DNA from: JAEUMD01 sp050246945
GTDB lineage: Bacteria > Pseudomonadota > Alphaproteobacteria > Rhizobiales > Hyphomicrobiaceae
Direction: 5' to 3'
DNA: 64,000 nt
Assembly: GCA_050246945.1 (NCBI GenBank)
Contig: JBFWVC010000006.1
Span: 186,001 to 250,000 of the forward strand
Shown here in pieces: positions 9,125 through 18,436 of this stretch (position 1 is its first letter; each line of letters begins with the position of its first letter). Made by a program: the position numbers and the translations under genes. Under the pieces are notes generated by a model. That model did not search any database. It was not told the origin of the DNA and worked only from the letters and a program-made list of their open reading frames with translations.

Positions 9125-11239
9125 ATGAGACCGCAAGACTTGCCGCGCAAAGAAACAAGGGACTTCATAGACTACTTCCACGATGATTGCGTGCCAGGCG
9201 GGGTCGTGGGCCGAGCGAACGCCGACGGAGTCGTGCGTAAAGGCAACGATGTTGAGCGAGTGATCAGCATCGACAACGGCGCGCTGCGCATCCAGCCGCT
9301 GCTTAAGCCGGGCTGGGGCCGCGCGGGTATCGCCTACGGTCCCTACAAGCGCGCCAACGGCCTTACCTTTGCGGTCTTCATACTGAACGGCCACAACACC
9401 TCGCAGGTGGGGAACCTGATGCAAAGTCTCGTTCGCCGGATTGGCCGTTGGGCCAAGGGAAGTGAGACGAACAGCATTACAGACCGAATGCTGCACTTGC
9501 TGTTAAGAGGCAACAAGCGCCGGTTAGTACGCGAGGTAAGGCGTTGGGCTTGGCTCAATCGACAGCCGCCCGAAGGATCAGGTGGCCTTGACGAGAACCT
9601 GGCGGTCGGTTGGTTCGGCCGGGCGGTGCCTGCTGATCCGCTCGTTGAAGGCAATGCGTTTGTCATGCATGCGGCAGGTGCGGAAAACGGCGAGCTGTGG
9701 GTTAACGCCAGTGACCGGCCACTCCCGGCCCTGCGCGGTGTGCAGAATATACCGATCTACTACGTCGTTGTGCTGCGCGAACGGGGCGCTGCCTACTATG
9801 CCGCGTCGCTAGCTGATGCGCACGGGCTCGGAGAGCTTCCGAGTCTAAGACCATTGGCGATCGACGCCTGCCATGATGAAGAGATCGTCTACGCGGGGCT
9901 TTACCAGAGCGTACTGGGTCAAATTGGCTTTCGCGTGGACTCGCGCGTCTATTCGGCTGAGGTTGCGCGGATTAACTCGCTGAACACATGGTACGGCACG
10001 GCGCACGCCGCGGACCGATTGAGCGGCAGCGGTTCGCTTATTGATACACCTGCAGACGTAGGTGGCGCGTGGGTGGTCCATGCGGGCATGTTCGAGCGCA
10101 CCCAGCACGGCGCAACACCGCGCGACCGAGACAGCCTGGCGGTGCTCGATCCCGGCACTCCAGCCGGCCTCATTCATGTGCTGGTCCGATCGACAGCGGA
10201 TGACACATCGGCCTCCATCATTTGGCGCTTCAAGGATAAGGAGAATTATTGGTGCCTCAACGTGAGCCGACACGCATGCACCCTTGCTTTGACGATCGAA
10301 GGTCGCAGCGCCGATCTGGCTGCAGCAGAAGGCAACTTTCTCCAGACAAACAAGGCCAACGCCGTGCAGATTCTCGACAACGGCGATACGATTGAACTGT
10401 GCCTCAACAGTTGCCGCCTCTTCGGCGCATCGATTGCCGATACACGCCTGTCAGAAGCCACAGGCGTCGGTTTGCGATCTGCCGTCGCACCTGAAGGCGA
10501 GTTGTTTTACAGCCACGTTGAAGCGCACCCGCGCATCGTGCCTTGCCCGGAACGATTGAAATTGCCGACACCATGGAGGGAGCAGGGCGATCACGTGCAC
10601 GTCCGCGATCACTTCATCGGGCCGATTGGCACGCTAGGCGGCCGAGAGACGCCCACAGGCGAGGCATGGGAACGCGTGATCGGTAGCGGCCAGTTCGAAG
10701 TCTCGGGCGAGGGTAGCGTCAAGGTGCGTGCAAGTGTCCGCGATCCCAACCCCGGTCGTACTGCCTACACGGTGCCATGGACTGCTTCCGAATTCGCCGA
10801 CGTCGTGGTGACGATGACGCCGCCTGGCGATGGGCGCGGGCACGGAGAAAACGGCCGCAGCGGCTTGGTATTCTGGCAAGACGCTGACAACTACATCGTT
10901 ATCAATACCTGGCTGGAGGACACCTACAAAGGTGCCTCGATCTCCTCATTCTTCCATCTGAATGGGTTCGAGGAACTTTACGATGCCGTGTGGACCAACG
11001 TTGGAGCACGCATTGTCTGGGGACGACCGTATCACCTGCGTGTGGTCTTCGACGGCGTTCGGTATATCGCCTACATCAACGATGAGCCCGTACTTTTTCG
11101 CGCGCTGACCGACGTCTATCCGAACTTGCCACGGCTCGCGATCAACCGCGTCGGCATCGCAGCCAACTGGGAATGGGGTAACGACACTGGAACTACATTC
11201 ACAGACTTCATCGCCCGTTCAAAGGGAACGCCCATATGA
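9125..11239 (+). CDS. Uncharacterised protein with C-terminal concanavalin-like domain
   Basis: A 704-aa protein I do not recognise as a whole. The last 210 residues (roughly 490-700) look like a laminin-G/concanavalin-type beta sandwich: RSGLVFWQDADNYIVINTWL, then IVWGRPYHLRVVFDGVRYI and YINDEPVLFRALTDV. A second, weaker segment of similar type with IIWRFKDKENYWCLNVSR lies near residues 370-390. No signal peptide or membrane helix is visible. An in-frame start at 9020 exists, but the ATG at 9125 follows a strong GGAGG four bases away, so I chose it. The stop overlaps the FkbM methyltransferase start by four bases. It may bind or process carbohydrate; the function is unknown. Confidence 0.7.
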   Translation: MRPQDLPRKETRDFIDYFHDDCVPGGVVGRANADGVVRKGNDVERVISIDNGALRIQPLLKPGWGRAGIAYGPYKRANGLTFAVFILNGHNTSQVGNLMQSLVRRIGRWAKGSETNSITDRMLHLLLRGNKRRLVREVRRWAWLNRQPPEGSGGLDENLAVGWFGRAVPADPLVEGNAFVMHAAGAENGELWVNASDRPLPALRGVQNIPIYYVVVLRERGAAYYAASLADAHGLGELPSLRPLAIDACHDEEIVYAGLYQSVLGQIGFRVDSRVYSAEVARINSLNTWYGTAHAADRLSGSGSLIDTPADVGGAWVVHAGMFERTQHGATPRDRDSLAVLDPGTPAGLIHVLVRSTADDTSASIIWRFKDKENYWCLNVSRHACTLALTIEGRSADLAAAEGNFLQTNKANAVQILDNGDTIELCLNSCRLFGASIADTRLSEATGVGLRSAVAPEGELFYSHVEAHPRIVPCPERLKLPTPWREQGDHVHVRDHFIGPIGTLGGRETPTGEAWERVIGSGQFEVSGEGSVKVRASVRDPNPGRTAYTVPWTASEFADVVVTMTPPGDGRGHGENGRSGLVFWQDADNYIVINTWLEDTYKGASISSFFHLNGFEELYDAVWTNVGARIVWGRPYHLRVVFDGVRYIAYINDEPVLFRALTDVYPNLPRLAINRVGIAANWEWGNDTGTTFTDFIARSKGTPI

Positions 11240-12066
11240 GCAGAGCCCCCCGTCTGGCGCCGAACCGTGGACGGCGGACACTGCTCAGGCTGCTGCTAAG
11301 CTCGCGACTGGGCCGTTTATTGCGACATTGGCGGCACAAAGATCATGATATTGTGATGCCTCAAGGAATCGGCCGAGGCCTGCGCTTCAATAAAGCCGGA
11401 GGCAACCCTGATTATGCGCTTGGCACCAACGAACCCCCGGTGCAAGAGGCGTTAGCGGAAATGCTGAGACCAGCCGACGTGTTTTTCGATATTGGCGCCA
11501 ATGTTGGCTTCTTCACAGTGATCGCCGCGCGACTGGTCGGGAAACATGGACAGGTAATTGCATTCGAGCCCGTTCCCGCCAACGCCGCCGCCGTGCGACA
11601 CAACTGCGCTCTGAACGATTTTGTAAACGTGCGCGTCTTGGAGACAGCCATATCTGATGAGGACGGTACGGCCGAGTTACGGTTGGCCCACTATGGTGGC
11701 GGCGCAGCGCTGGCAGCCGTCGCGCCCCCGCCCGACCTCAAAGGGATTATCACCGTGCCGGTGAACACGGTGGATACACTGGTTGCGCAGAAGAAGGTCC
11801 CGCCGCCCACGGTGGTGAAGATCGATGTGGAAGGCGCAGAAATCAACGTACTCCGCGGCATGCACGAGACGCTGCGCCAAATTAGGCCCATCGTCATTTA
11901 CGAGATTGACGACGAAAGTCCGCAGTTACTGGCTGAAAAGGCAGCGTTGTGCGACGCGTTCCTGAAGCGTCTAGGTTACCAAATCCGCGCATTGGAAGAC
12001 GCATATCCGGATATTGACTGGCTGGTCTCGCATTACGTAGCGACGCCAATGGAGACCTCCATTTAA
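11236..12066 (+). CDS. FkbM family SAM-dependent methyltransferase
   Basis: Probable sugar O-methyltransferase using S-adenosylmethionine. Motif I is clear (VFFDIGANVGFFTVIAARL, near residue 80), followed by QVIAFEPVPANAAAV, and the late motif PTVVKIDVEGAEINVLRGM sits near residue 190. Both are characteristic of the Methyltransf_21/FkbM family. The protein is 276 aa. The ATG overlaps the previous stop in an ATGA arrangement, indicating coupling to the 704-aa protein. In polysaccharide loci FkbM enzymes usually methylate a hydroxyl of a sugar residue; the target here is unknown. It ends the first co-directional run of glycan genes. Confidence 0.87.
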   Translation: MSRAPRLAPNRGRRTLLRLLLSSRLGRLLRHWRHKDHDIVMPQGIGRGLRFNKAGGNPDYALGTNEPPVQEALAEMLRPADVFFDIGANVGFFTVIAARLVGKHGQVIAFEPVPANAAAVRHNCALNDFVNVRVLETAISDEDGTAELRLAHYGGGAALAAVAPPPDLKGIITVPVNTVDTLVAQKKVPPPTVVKIDVEGAEINVLRGMHETLRQIRPIVIYEIDDESPQLLAEKAALCDAFLKRLGYQIRALEDAYPDIDWLVSHYVATPMETSI

Positions 12067-12649
12067 GACCACCCATCCCAAATCCGGAAAGTGCTCCAAT
12101 TGATCGTGCATCTTATTGGGACACATCGACCAATCCCGAACATGTTCCGGATCAGACGATTGAATGTTCATCAACCACAAGAACCACTGACAATAAGAGA
12201 CCTTATCGATTACGCCGCTGAGCAAACCGAACCGCCACTTCGCTGGCATGCTTGGCCCGTTATTGATGAACTGTGGTTTAAGGATATCGCGTACATTGCT
12301 GCCGCTTACCTACGACACGAAAATTGCATGCAGTCCGGCGAGCATCAGATCGACTTCAATCAAAATCGGTTTGCAATTGGGCCGTTCATAAAATGTTTAT
12401 GCGCAAGGCCGGACGCGAAGATCGTTTGAATCATGACCATTAACCACCCAAACTGACCTCAACGGATGAAAAACACCGTCTCTCCTATACTCCACGCGGG
12501 TATTGCGCTAGAAGGCTTCTGTAGAACTCGTCGCGGCGGAGCCTTCAAAGTGCGGAGTGGCAGTCCCAGCGGATGTCAGACGAAGCGGCTATGCAGTTGA
12601 TTTCATAGATTGGAACGAACACCATTGTTTTTATAGCGGGGCGAGATCC
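12067..12649. other. Intergenic stretch within the glycan locus
   Basis: About 580 bp of comparatively AT-rich DNA between the FkbM gene and the cytidylyltransferase. A 112-codon frame opens with GTG at 12091, but it has no ribosome site of note and no recognisable motif, so I did not call it. The region probably holds the promoter of the CDP-sugar gene set. Confidence 0.45.
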
Positions 12650-13432
12650 ATGAAGGTTGCAATTTTGGCCGGCGGCAAAGGGACTCGATTGGCCGAGGAA
12701 ACTTCGGTTCGACCAAAGCCAATGGTGGAAATCGGAACCCGGCCGATACTTTGGCATATAATGATGCACTACACGCATCACGGGTTGAACAATTTCGTTA
12801 TCGCGCTCGGGTACAAGGGCGATTACATCAAGAAATATTTCCTCGATTACGGGAACCTGATTGGCGACATCTCGATCAATCTAAGACGCGATGGTCCGTC
12901 CAAGTTCCAGCAGCTCAGCGGCGATCATCCGGATTGGAACGTTGACCTCGTCGAAACGGGATCGGAAACGCTCACGGGAGGGCGTATCAAACGCTTGAAA
13001 CCTTTCCTGGGCAACGAGACCTTCATGCTGACGTGGGGCGACGGTGTCTCCGACGTCAACCTCAAGTCCCTCCTGGAGTTCCATCGTTCACATGGCAAAC
13101 TGGCGACAGTCACCGCAGTGAGGCCCCCGGCGCGTTATGGCCATATGATCTTTGACGGAGATCAGGTGATCAGCTTCGAGGAAAAGCCCCAAACAGCCGA
13201 GGGCTGGATCAATGGCGCGTTCTTCGTGCTGGAGCCCGAAGTCCTCGATTATATTGACGGCGACATGGTGATGTTCGAACACGCCCCGATGGAGCGGCTC
13301 GCGAAGGATGGTCAATTGATGGCTTATCGCCATGAGGGCTTCTGGGCTTGCATTGATACTTTGCGCGACAAGCACCGGCTCGAAGAAATGTGGGACAAGG
13401 GAAGTCGTCCTTGGGCGACGTGGGAGCACTGA
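12650..13432 (+). CDS. rfbF: Glucose-1-phosphate cytidylyltransferase
   Basis: Makes CDP-glucose and pyrophosphate from CTP and glucose-1-phosphate, the entry step to CDP-deoxy and branched sugars. The nucleotide-binding signature MKVAILAGGKGTRLAEETSV is at the very N-terminus, followed by RPKPMVEIGTRPILWHIM. Family-specific segments are FMLTWGDGVSDVN near residue 125, GWINGAFFVLEPEV near residue 185, and WACIDTLRDKHRLEEMW near the end. Length 260 aa is typical. An in-frame start 93 bases upstream would add unrelated residues, so the ATG at 12650 directly at the motif is preferred. The next gene starts three bases after the stop, implying one operon. Confidence 0.92.
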   Translation: MKVAILAGGKGTRLAEETSVRPKPMVEIGTRPILWHIMMHYTHHGLNNFVIALGYKGDYIKKYFLDYGNLIGDISINLRRDGPSKFQQLSGDHPDWNVDLVETGSETLTGGRIKRLKPFLGNETFMLTWGDGVSDVNLKSLLEFHRSHGKLATVTAVRPPARYGHMIFDGDQVISFEEKPQTAEGWINGAFFVLEPEVLDYIDGDMVMFEHAPMERLAKDGQLMAYRHEGFWACIDTLRDKHRLEEMWDKGSRPWATWEH

Positions 13433-13435
13433 CCA

Positions 13436-15760
13436 ATGCGTGTACTTGTAACCGGACATCTTGGATATATCGGGACTGTCATGGTTCCGATGCTGCTGCA
13501 GGCCGGGCATGATGTGACGGGTCTGGATTCCGACCTCTATCGGCGCAGCACGTTTGCGCCTGGGGGCAACATCGTTCCTGTTCCCTCGATCCGCAAGGAT
13601 ATACGCGATGTCGAGATTGCGGATCTTATCGGCTTTGATGCGGTAATTCATTTGGCCGGTCTCTCAAACGATCCGCTGGGAGACTTTCAGCCGCAAATCA
13701 CTTATGACATCAACCACCTTGCGACAGTGCGGCTGGCGCAGCTCGCCAAGACGGCTGGCGTCGGCCGCTTTCTGTTTTCGTCCTCATGCAGCAACTACGG
13801 CGCGGCGGGCGATGATTTCCTCGATGAAACCAGCGCGTTCAATCCGGTGACGCCGTACGGGGAATCGAAGGTCCGCTCCGAGCTTGATCTGAGCAAGCTC
13901 GCCGATGACGATTTCTGCCCGACATTCTTGCGCAGCGCGACCGCCTATGGCGTGTCACCGCGGCTTCGGTTTGACCTGGTTCTCAACAACCTTGTTGCCT
14001 GGGCGGTCACGACCGGCCAAATCCACATGAAATCGGATGGCACACCTTGGCGGCCGATCGTTCACATCGAGGATATTTCGCGAGCGTTCCTGGCTGTTCT
14101 GCATGCGCCCGTCGATGTCGTCCGCAACGAGGCGTTCAATGTCGGCGTCACCGATCACAATTATCAAATTCGCGATCTAGCGGAAATTGTAGCCGAAGTC
14201 GTCCCAAACTGCCGAATTACCTATGCGGAAAACGCCGGCCCGGACAAGCGCTGCTATCGTGTCAATTGCGACAAGATTGCCCGGGTTCTTCCGGAGTTCC
14301 AGCCGCAGTGGGATGCGCGCAAAGGCGCTGTGCAAATCTACAACGCCTGTCGCGCCTGCAATTTGACGCTCAATGAGTTTGAGGGTCCGCGCTACCAGCG
14401 GATTGGCCACATCAAGAAGCTGGTCGCCGACGGCATCATTGATACCGATTTCCGGCACAGAGCCGAGACCCTCCATCTCATTACACACGAACCTGGCGAT
14501 AGCTCGGCGGAGGCATCCGACTTCGCGGCGAATTGCCGGCGCATGACGTGCCATTCGTGCGGACATGGATCGCTGGAGCCCGTTCTCGACCTCGGCGCCA
14601 TGCCGACATCGGACGGATTGATCGCGGCGCCGGATCCGGTGCGCTCCGATCCCCGCTATCCGTTGCAGGTCGGCTTCTGTTCGCAGTGCGCGCTCGTGCA
14701 GCTGCTGGAGACGCTGCCGCCCGAGAAAATGTTTGGCGCCGACTATCTCTATTACTCTTCGTATTCAGATGAACTGTTGCGCCATTCCCGCGAAAACGCC
14801 GAAGAGCTGATCGCCGACCGGGGCCTCGGTGCTGGCAGCCTCGTCATGGAGGTCGCCAGCAACGACGGGTATATGTTGCGCAACTTCGTCGAAAACGGCG
14901 TTGGCGTGCTTGGGATCGATCCCGCACCCAAGCAAGCGGAGGCGGCGCGCGCGGCAGGCGTCGACACTATCAACGACTTTTTTGGCACGCGCCTCGCACG
15001 TGAGCTTGCAGCACAGGGGCGAAAGGCTGATGTCCTGATTGCGAATAACGTGGTGGCCCACGTGGCCGATCCCAACGATCTCGTCGAAGGGTTCAGGATG
15101 GTCCTCAAGGAGGATGGCATCGTCGTCGTCGAATTTCCTTATGTGCGCGATCTCATTGATCATGGTGAGTTCGACACGATCTATCATGAGCACTTGTGCT
15201 ATTTTTCGGTGACGAGCGCCAAACGATTGTTCGAGCGGCACGGCCTCTATCTGCACGACGTACGCCGACTTCCGATACATGGTGGCTCGCTGCGTCTCTA
15301 TTTCACGCTTCAGGATGCGCCGCGCCAGGCGGTTTCTGATATCCTCAAGGAAGAGAGCGAACTCGGCCTCGACAAGGTCGAGTACTATGAACAGTTTGGC
15401 GAACGCGTCTCTGCGTTTCGCGACAAGGCCCGGCGACTCATTGCCGACCTCAAACGGAACGGCAAGCGACTGGCTGCCTATGGCGCCGCCGCCAAGGGTA
15501 CGATCTTGTTGAACTACCTCGGGATCAACAATCGTACGATTGAGTATGTGGTGGATCGTAACCCGCACAAACAGGGCAAGTTCATGCCCGGCGTTCGCGT
15601 GCCCATCGATGAACCCGCGCGGCTCATGAACGACCGTCCGGATTACGTCATCATCCTGCCATGGAACTTCAAGGATGAGATCATCTCGCAGCAGAGCGAG
15701 TACCTTGGTACCGGCGGACGCTTCATCGTTCCCATTCCCAATCTCGAGATCGTCGAATGA
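13436..15760 (+). CDS. Fusion of SDR epimerase/dehydratase and C-methyltransferase
   Basis: A 774-aa two-enzyme fusion. Residues 1-330 are an extended SDR with MRVLVTGHLGYIGTVMVPML, a SSSCSNYG segment and the catalytic YGESK. Residues 370-774 are a sugar C-methyltransferase of the NovU/TylCIII type: an N-terminal zinc-binding region (CHSCGH and later CSQCALVQL), a SAM site VMEVASNDGYMLRNF, the active-site region YHEHLCYFS, and a C-terminal domain ending in VVDRNPHKQGKFMPG. Both halves are intact, so this is not a read-through error. Fusion of the two would channel a keto-sugar from the first site to methylation. It follows rfbF by three bases, so the likely substrate is a CDP-sugar. Confidence 0.87.
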   Translation: MRVLVTGHLGYIGTVMVPMLLQAGHDVTGLDSDLYRRSTFAPGGNIVPVPSIRKDIRDVEIADLIGFDAVIHLAGLSNDPLGDFQPQITYDINHLATVRLAQLAKTAGVGRFLFSSSCSNYGAAGDDFLDETSAFNPVTPYGESKVRSELDLSKLADDDFCPTFLRSATAYGVSPRLRFDLVLNNLVAWAVTTGQIHMKSDGTPWRPIVHIEDISRAFLAVLHAPVDVVRNEAFNVGVTDHNYQIRDLAEIVAEVVPNCRITYAENAGPDKRCYRVNCDKIARVLPEFQPQWDARKGAVQIYNACRACNLTLNEFEGPRYQRIGHIKKLVADGIIDTDFRHRAETLHLITHEPGDSSAEASDFAANCRRMTCHSCGHGSLEPVLDLGAMPTSDGLIAAPDPVRSDPRYPLQVGFCSQCALVQLLETLPPEKMFGADYLYYSSYSDELLRHSRENAEELIADRGLGAGSLVMEVASNDGYMLRNFVENGVGVLGIDPAPKQAEAARAAGVDTINDFFGTRLARELAAQGRKADVLIANNVVAHVADPNDLVEGFRMVLKEDGIVVVEFPYVRDLIDHGEFDTIYHEHLCYFSVTSAKRLFERHGLYLHDVRRLPIHGGSLRLYFTLQDAPRQAVSDILKEESELGLDKVEYYEQFGERVSAFRDKARRLIADLKRNGKRLAAYGAAAKGTILLNYLGINNRTIEYVVDRNPHKQGKFMPGVRVPIDEPARLMNDRPDYVIILPWNFKDEIISQQSEYLGTGGRFIVPIPNLEIVE

Positions 15761-15774
15761 ACAGCGCTTGAACT

Positions 15775-15800
15775 GGCAGATCCTCGACACGGGATCTGCC
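15775..15800 (+). terminator. Hairpin after the fusion gene
   Basis: A nine-base perfect stem (GGCAGATCC and its complement) with an eight-base loop lies 14 bases after the stop of the fusion gene and is followed by GATTTG. The T-run is short, so this may be a weak terminator or an mRNA-end stabiliser. Confidence 0.45.
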
Positions 15801-15848
15801 GATTTGTCGTCCAGGACGACCTAATCGGGCTCAGATGCAAGGGTTGAA

Positions 15849-17105
15849 ATGAATATGGGCGCGGCGACCGCTACACCCGCTGACGGGCCCGAAAAGCCAG
15901 TGGAGACTTCCGACGGCCGCTGCCCATGCTGTGGTGCCAACACGCCGCCGCAGCCCTTCTACCGGGTGAGCAAGATTCCGATCCAGAGCTGTGTGCTGCT
16001 CGACAGTCCCGAGGAAGCACGCGGCTATGAACGGCGAGATCTGGAGCTGGCGCACTGCACGCGGTGCGGCTTCATCTTCAATCATATTTTCGATAGCGAG
16101 ATCGTTGAATATGCGGCCGTGACGGAGGAGTCGCAGCATTACTCCGGCACGTTCAGCGGCTTCGCGAAAAAACTGGCGCGAGAGATCGCCACGACATATC
16201 CGCTCGGCGGGAAGCATGTTCTCGAGATCGGCTGCGGAAAAGGCGACTTTCTGATTGAGCTGTGCTCCTTGGCCGACTGCACTGGATTGGGCATAGACCC
16301 GGGGTTTCGTCACGAGCGGCTCGAGAAGACTGAGTTCGCGGCCGGCTACGATACTCAGCGCATCAAGTTCATCTCGGACTATTTCGGCCCGGCCTATCGT
16401 CACTTCAAGGCCGACCTCGTGATGTGCCGCCACACGCTGGAACACATACCGGACGTTTTGCGCTTCGTTATGGACATTCGCAATAACATCGGCGACGCTC
16501 CGAACGTTGGCGTATTCTTTGAGACGCCTGATGCAGAACGCGTGCTCTCGGAAGGGGCGTTCTGGGATATCTACTACGAGCACTGCTCATACTTCACTTG
16601 CGATACGCATTCCGAGCTATTCAAGCGCGCAGGGTTTGTGATCGACGATGTGAGGCTGGACTACGGCGACCAGTACATCATTCAGTTCGCTCATCCGGCA
16701 GCACAAGACGACGCTCGCCGCGGCCAGCGGTACGAAGGTGTTCGGCGGACACAGCAGCTTGTTGAGGATTTTCCCGACAAAGTGGCGATGGTCCAGGACA
16801 AGTGGCGCAGCTTCATTCGCGAAAAGGCGGCGGCCGGTAAAACCATCGTAACCTGGGGTGGCGGCTCGAAATCCGTCGCATTTCTGACGACGCTCGGACT
16901 GGACGACGTGATACGCAGTGTTGTCGACATCAACCCCTTCAAACAGGGCAAATATCTTCCCGGCACGGGGCACAAAGTCATTTCGCCCAACGCGCTGGCA
17001 GACGTCGATCCGGATGTTGTCATCGTCATGAACCCTATCTATGTCGGGGAAATATCCGGAATGCTGCAAAACCTCGGTTTGTCGTGTGAGGTCACGGCGG
17101 TCTGA
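15849..17105 (+). CDS. Sugar C-methyltransferase (class I, NovU-like architecture)
   Basis: Predicted SAM-dependent methyltransferase acting on a nucleotide-linked keto-sugar. The N-terminal zinc-binding part has CPCCGA and CTRCGFIFN; the SAM-binding motif is VLEIGCGKGDFLIELCSL near residue 122; the active-site region is YYEHCSYFT near residue 240; and the C-terminal domain contains VVDINPFKQGKYLPG. Length is 418 aa. It is a paralogue of the C-terminal half of the preceding fusion and of the next gene, which it precedes by 22 bases. Three such modules in tandem suggest successive or alternative methylations of a branched sugar. The exact reaction cannot be read from sequence. Confidence 0.82.
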   Translation: MNMGAATATPADGPEKPVETSDGRCPCCGANTPPQPFYRVSKIPIQSCVLLDSPEEARGYERRDLELAHCTRCGFIFNHIFDSEIVEYAAVTEESQHYSGTFSGFAKKLAREIATTYPLGGKHVLEIGCGKGDFLIELCSLADCTGLGIDPGFRHERLEKTEFAAGYDTQRIKFISDYFGPAYRHFKADLVMCRHTLEHIPDVLRFVMDIRNNIGDAPNVGVFFETPDAERVLSEGAFWDIYYEHCSYFTCDTHSELFKRAGFVIDDVRLDYGDQYIIQFAHPAAQDDARRGQRYEGVRRTQQLVEDFPDKVAMVQDKWRSFIREKAAAGKTIVTWGGGSKSVAFLTTLGLDDVIRSVVDINPFKQGKYLPGTGHKVISPNALADVDPDVVIVMNPIYVGEISGMLQNLGLSCEVTAV

Positions 17106-17127
17106 AGTTCGCTCGCGAGAAATTGTA

Positions 17128-18339
17128 ATGGCGCCATTGGTTGAAGAGATACGTGAAGTGCCATCGTGCCCAGTTTGCCAAAGCGTGGACCTGCACTATT
17201 TTTTCGAGCAAAAAAACGTTCCGGTTGTATGCAACCAGCTTCTTGCCTCGGCCGAAGACGCTGGTGCTGCAAAGCTGGGAGACCTAAGATTGGCCTATTG
17301 CTCCGAATGCGGCAGCATTGCCAATTATGCGTTTGACCCCAGCAAGATCGGCTACGATGCACGTTACGACAACGCGCTGCATTTTTCCGAAAAATTCAAA
17401 CTCTTCGCAAACCGCCTCGCCGCGCGGTTGGTCAAAGACCACGATCTGAAGGGAAAGCGCATTGCCGAGATCGGGTGCGGCGATGGCTATTTCCTAAGGC
17501 TTCTACTTGATCACGGCGTCGGCTCCGCGATCGGCTATGACCCGTCGATGGCCGAAGGGCGCCTCGACAAGCTGCCGCGCCGTGAGGGGCTCACGATCCT
17601 GCCGGAAGCATTTGGGGATCAGCGGCTTCCCGATGACATCGAAGCTGTCTTCTGCCGGCACGTGCTCGAACACATTCCAAAACCACTACCCTTTCTGTCA
17701 GCGATCCGAAGCACGATCGGCGATCGCTCGTGCGTGATGTATTTCGAAGTCCCCAATGCTCGATGGATGCTCGAAAGCGACAGCATCTGGGACGTCATCT
17801 ACGAGCACGTCACCTACTGGACGCCGCCGGCCCTGTCATATGCGTTGCGCTGCGCTGGCTTCACACCGATCAACGTGCAGACCGACTTCAACGATCAATA
17901 CCTCATGATCGAGGCGCGGCCCTCAGACAAATCCGACACGGGCGGGACGGCGTTCGCTCAAGCATTGAAAGACGCAGGGCAATCTGCAGCGAGGTTCGGG
18001 GCATCTGCCGCAAGAGAATTGGACGCCTGGCAGACGCGGTTGAGCCGGCTTAAGGACAGTGGCGGGCGCGCCGCATTGTGGGGGGCGGGTTCGAAAGGGG
18101 TGACATTCTTGAATGTCGTGCCGGCAGCTTCCGCGGCCATCGACTGCGTTGTTGACGTCAACCCGCGCAAACATGGGATGTTCGTGTCAGGTACCGCGCA
18201 TCCCATCGTGTCTCCAAATAGGTTGGCGGAGACCGACCCGGATCTCATTCTCGTGGCAAATGAGATTTATCTCGACGAGATCCGCGCAACAGTCGAGCTC
18301 ATGGGGCTAACCCCTGAATTTGCCGTGATCGCGGGATGA
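17128..18339 (+). CDS. Sugar C-methyltransferase-like protein, paralogue of the preceding gene
   Basis: 403-aa class I methyltransferase with the same three-part plan: zinc-binding CPVC and CSECGSIAN, the SAM motif RIAEIGCGDGYFLRLLLDHG near residue 110, CRHVLEHIPKP, the region YEHVTYWTP, and a C-terminal VVDVNPRKHGMFVSG. The C-terminal signature is recognisable but altered from NPxKQGK to NPRKHGM. An open frame runs back to 17041, overlapping the previous gene, but the ATG at 17128 with GAGA upstream and the position of the zinc motif favour a non-overlapping start. It ends the co-directional plus-strand run and is convergent with the cupin gene. Confidence 0.8.
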   Translation: MAPLVEEIREVPSCPVCQSVDLHYFFEQKNVPVVCNQLLASAEDAGAAKLGDLRLAYCSECGSIANYAFDPSKIGYDARYDNALHFSEKFKLFANRLAARLVKDHDLKGKRIAEIGCGDGYFLRLLLDHGVGSAIGYDPSMAEGRLDKLPRREGLTILPEAFGDQRLPDDIEAVFCRHVLEHIPKPLPFLSAIRSTIGDRSCVMYFEVPNARWMLESDSIWDVIYEHVTYWTPPALSYALRCAGFTPINVQTDFNDQYLMIEARPSDKSDTGGTAFAQALKDAGQSAARFGASAARELDAWQTRLSRLKDSGGRAALWGAGSKGVTFLNVVPAASAAIDCVVDVNPRKHGMFVSGTAHPIVSPNRLAETDPDLILVANEIYLDEIRATVELMGLTPEFAVIAG

Positions 18340-18436
18340 CCTCCGCACGCTCGAGGCGCTGAATCTCGAATGGCCCTTTTTCATTGCCCTACGCATTCAA
18401 ACGCAATTGAAACGGTGCCCGATTGGCGTGAGGCTG

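Noticed and set aside
12091..12429. A 112-codon frame in the gap before the cytidylyltransferase
   Set aside because: GTG start without a ribosome site and no recognisable fold; could be decayed coding DNA, but not enough to call.
15849..18339. The overlapping upstream start (17041) of the third methyltransferase
   Set aside because: It would overlap the preceding gene by 65 bases and add residues unlike the family; ATG 17128 gives the normal N-terminus.
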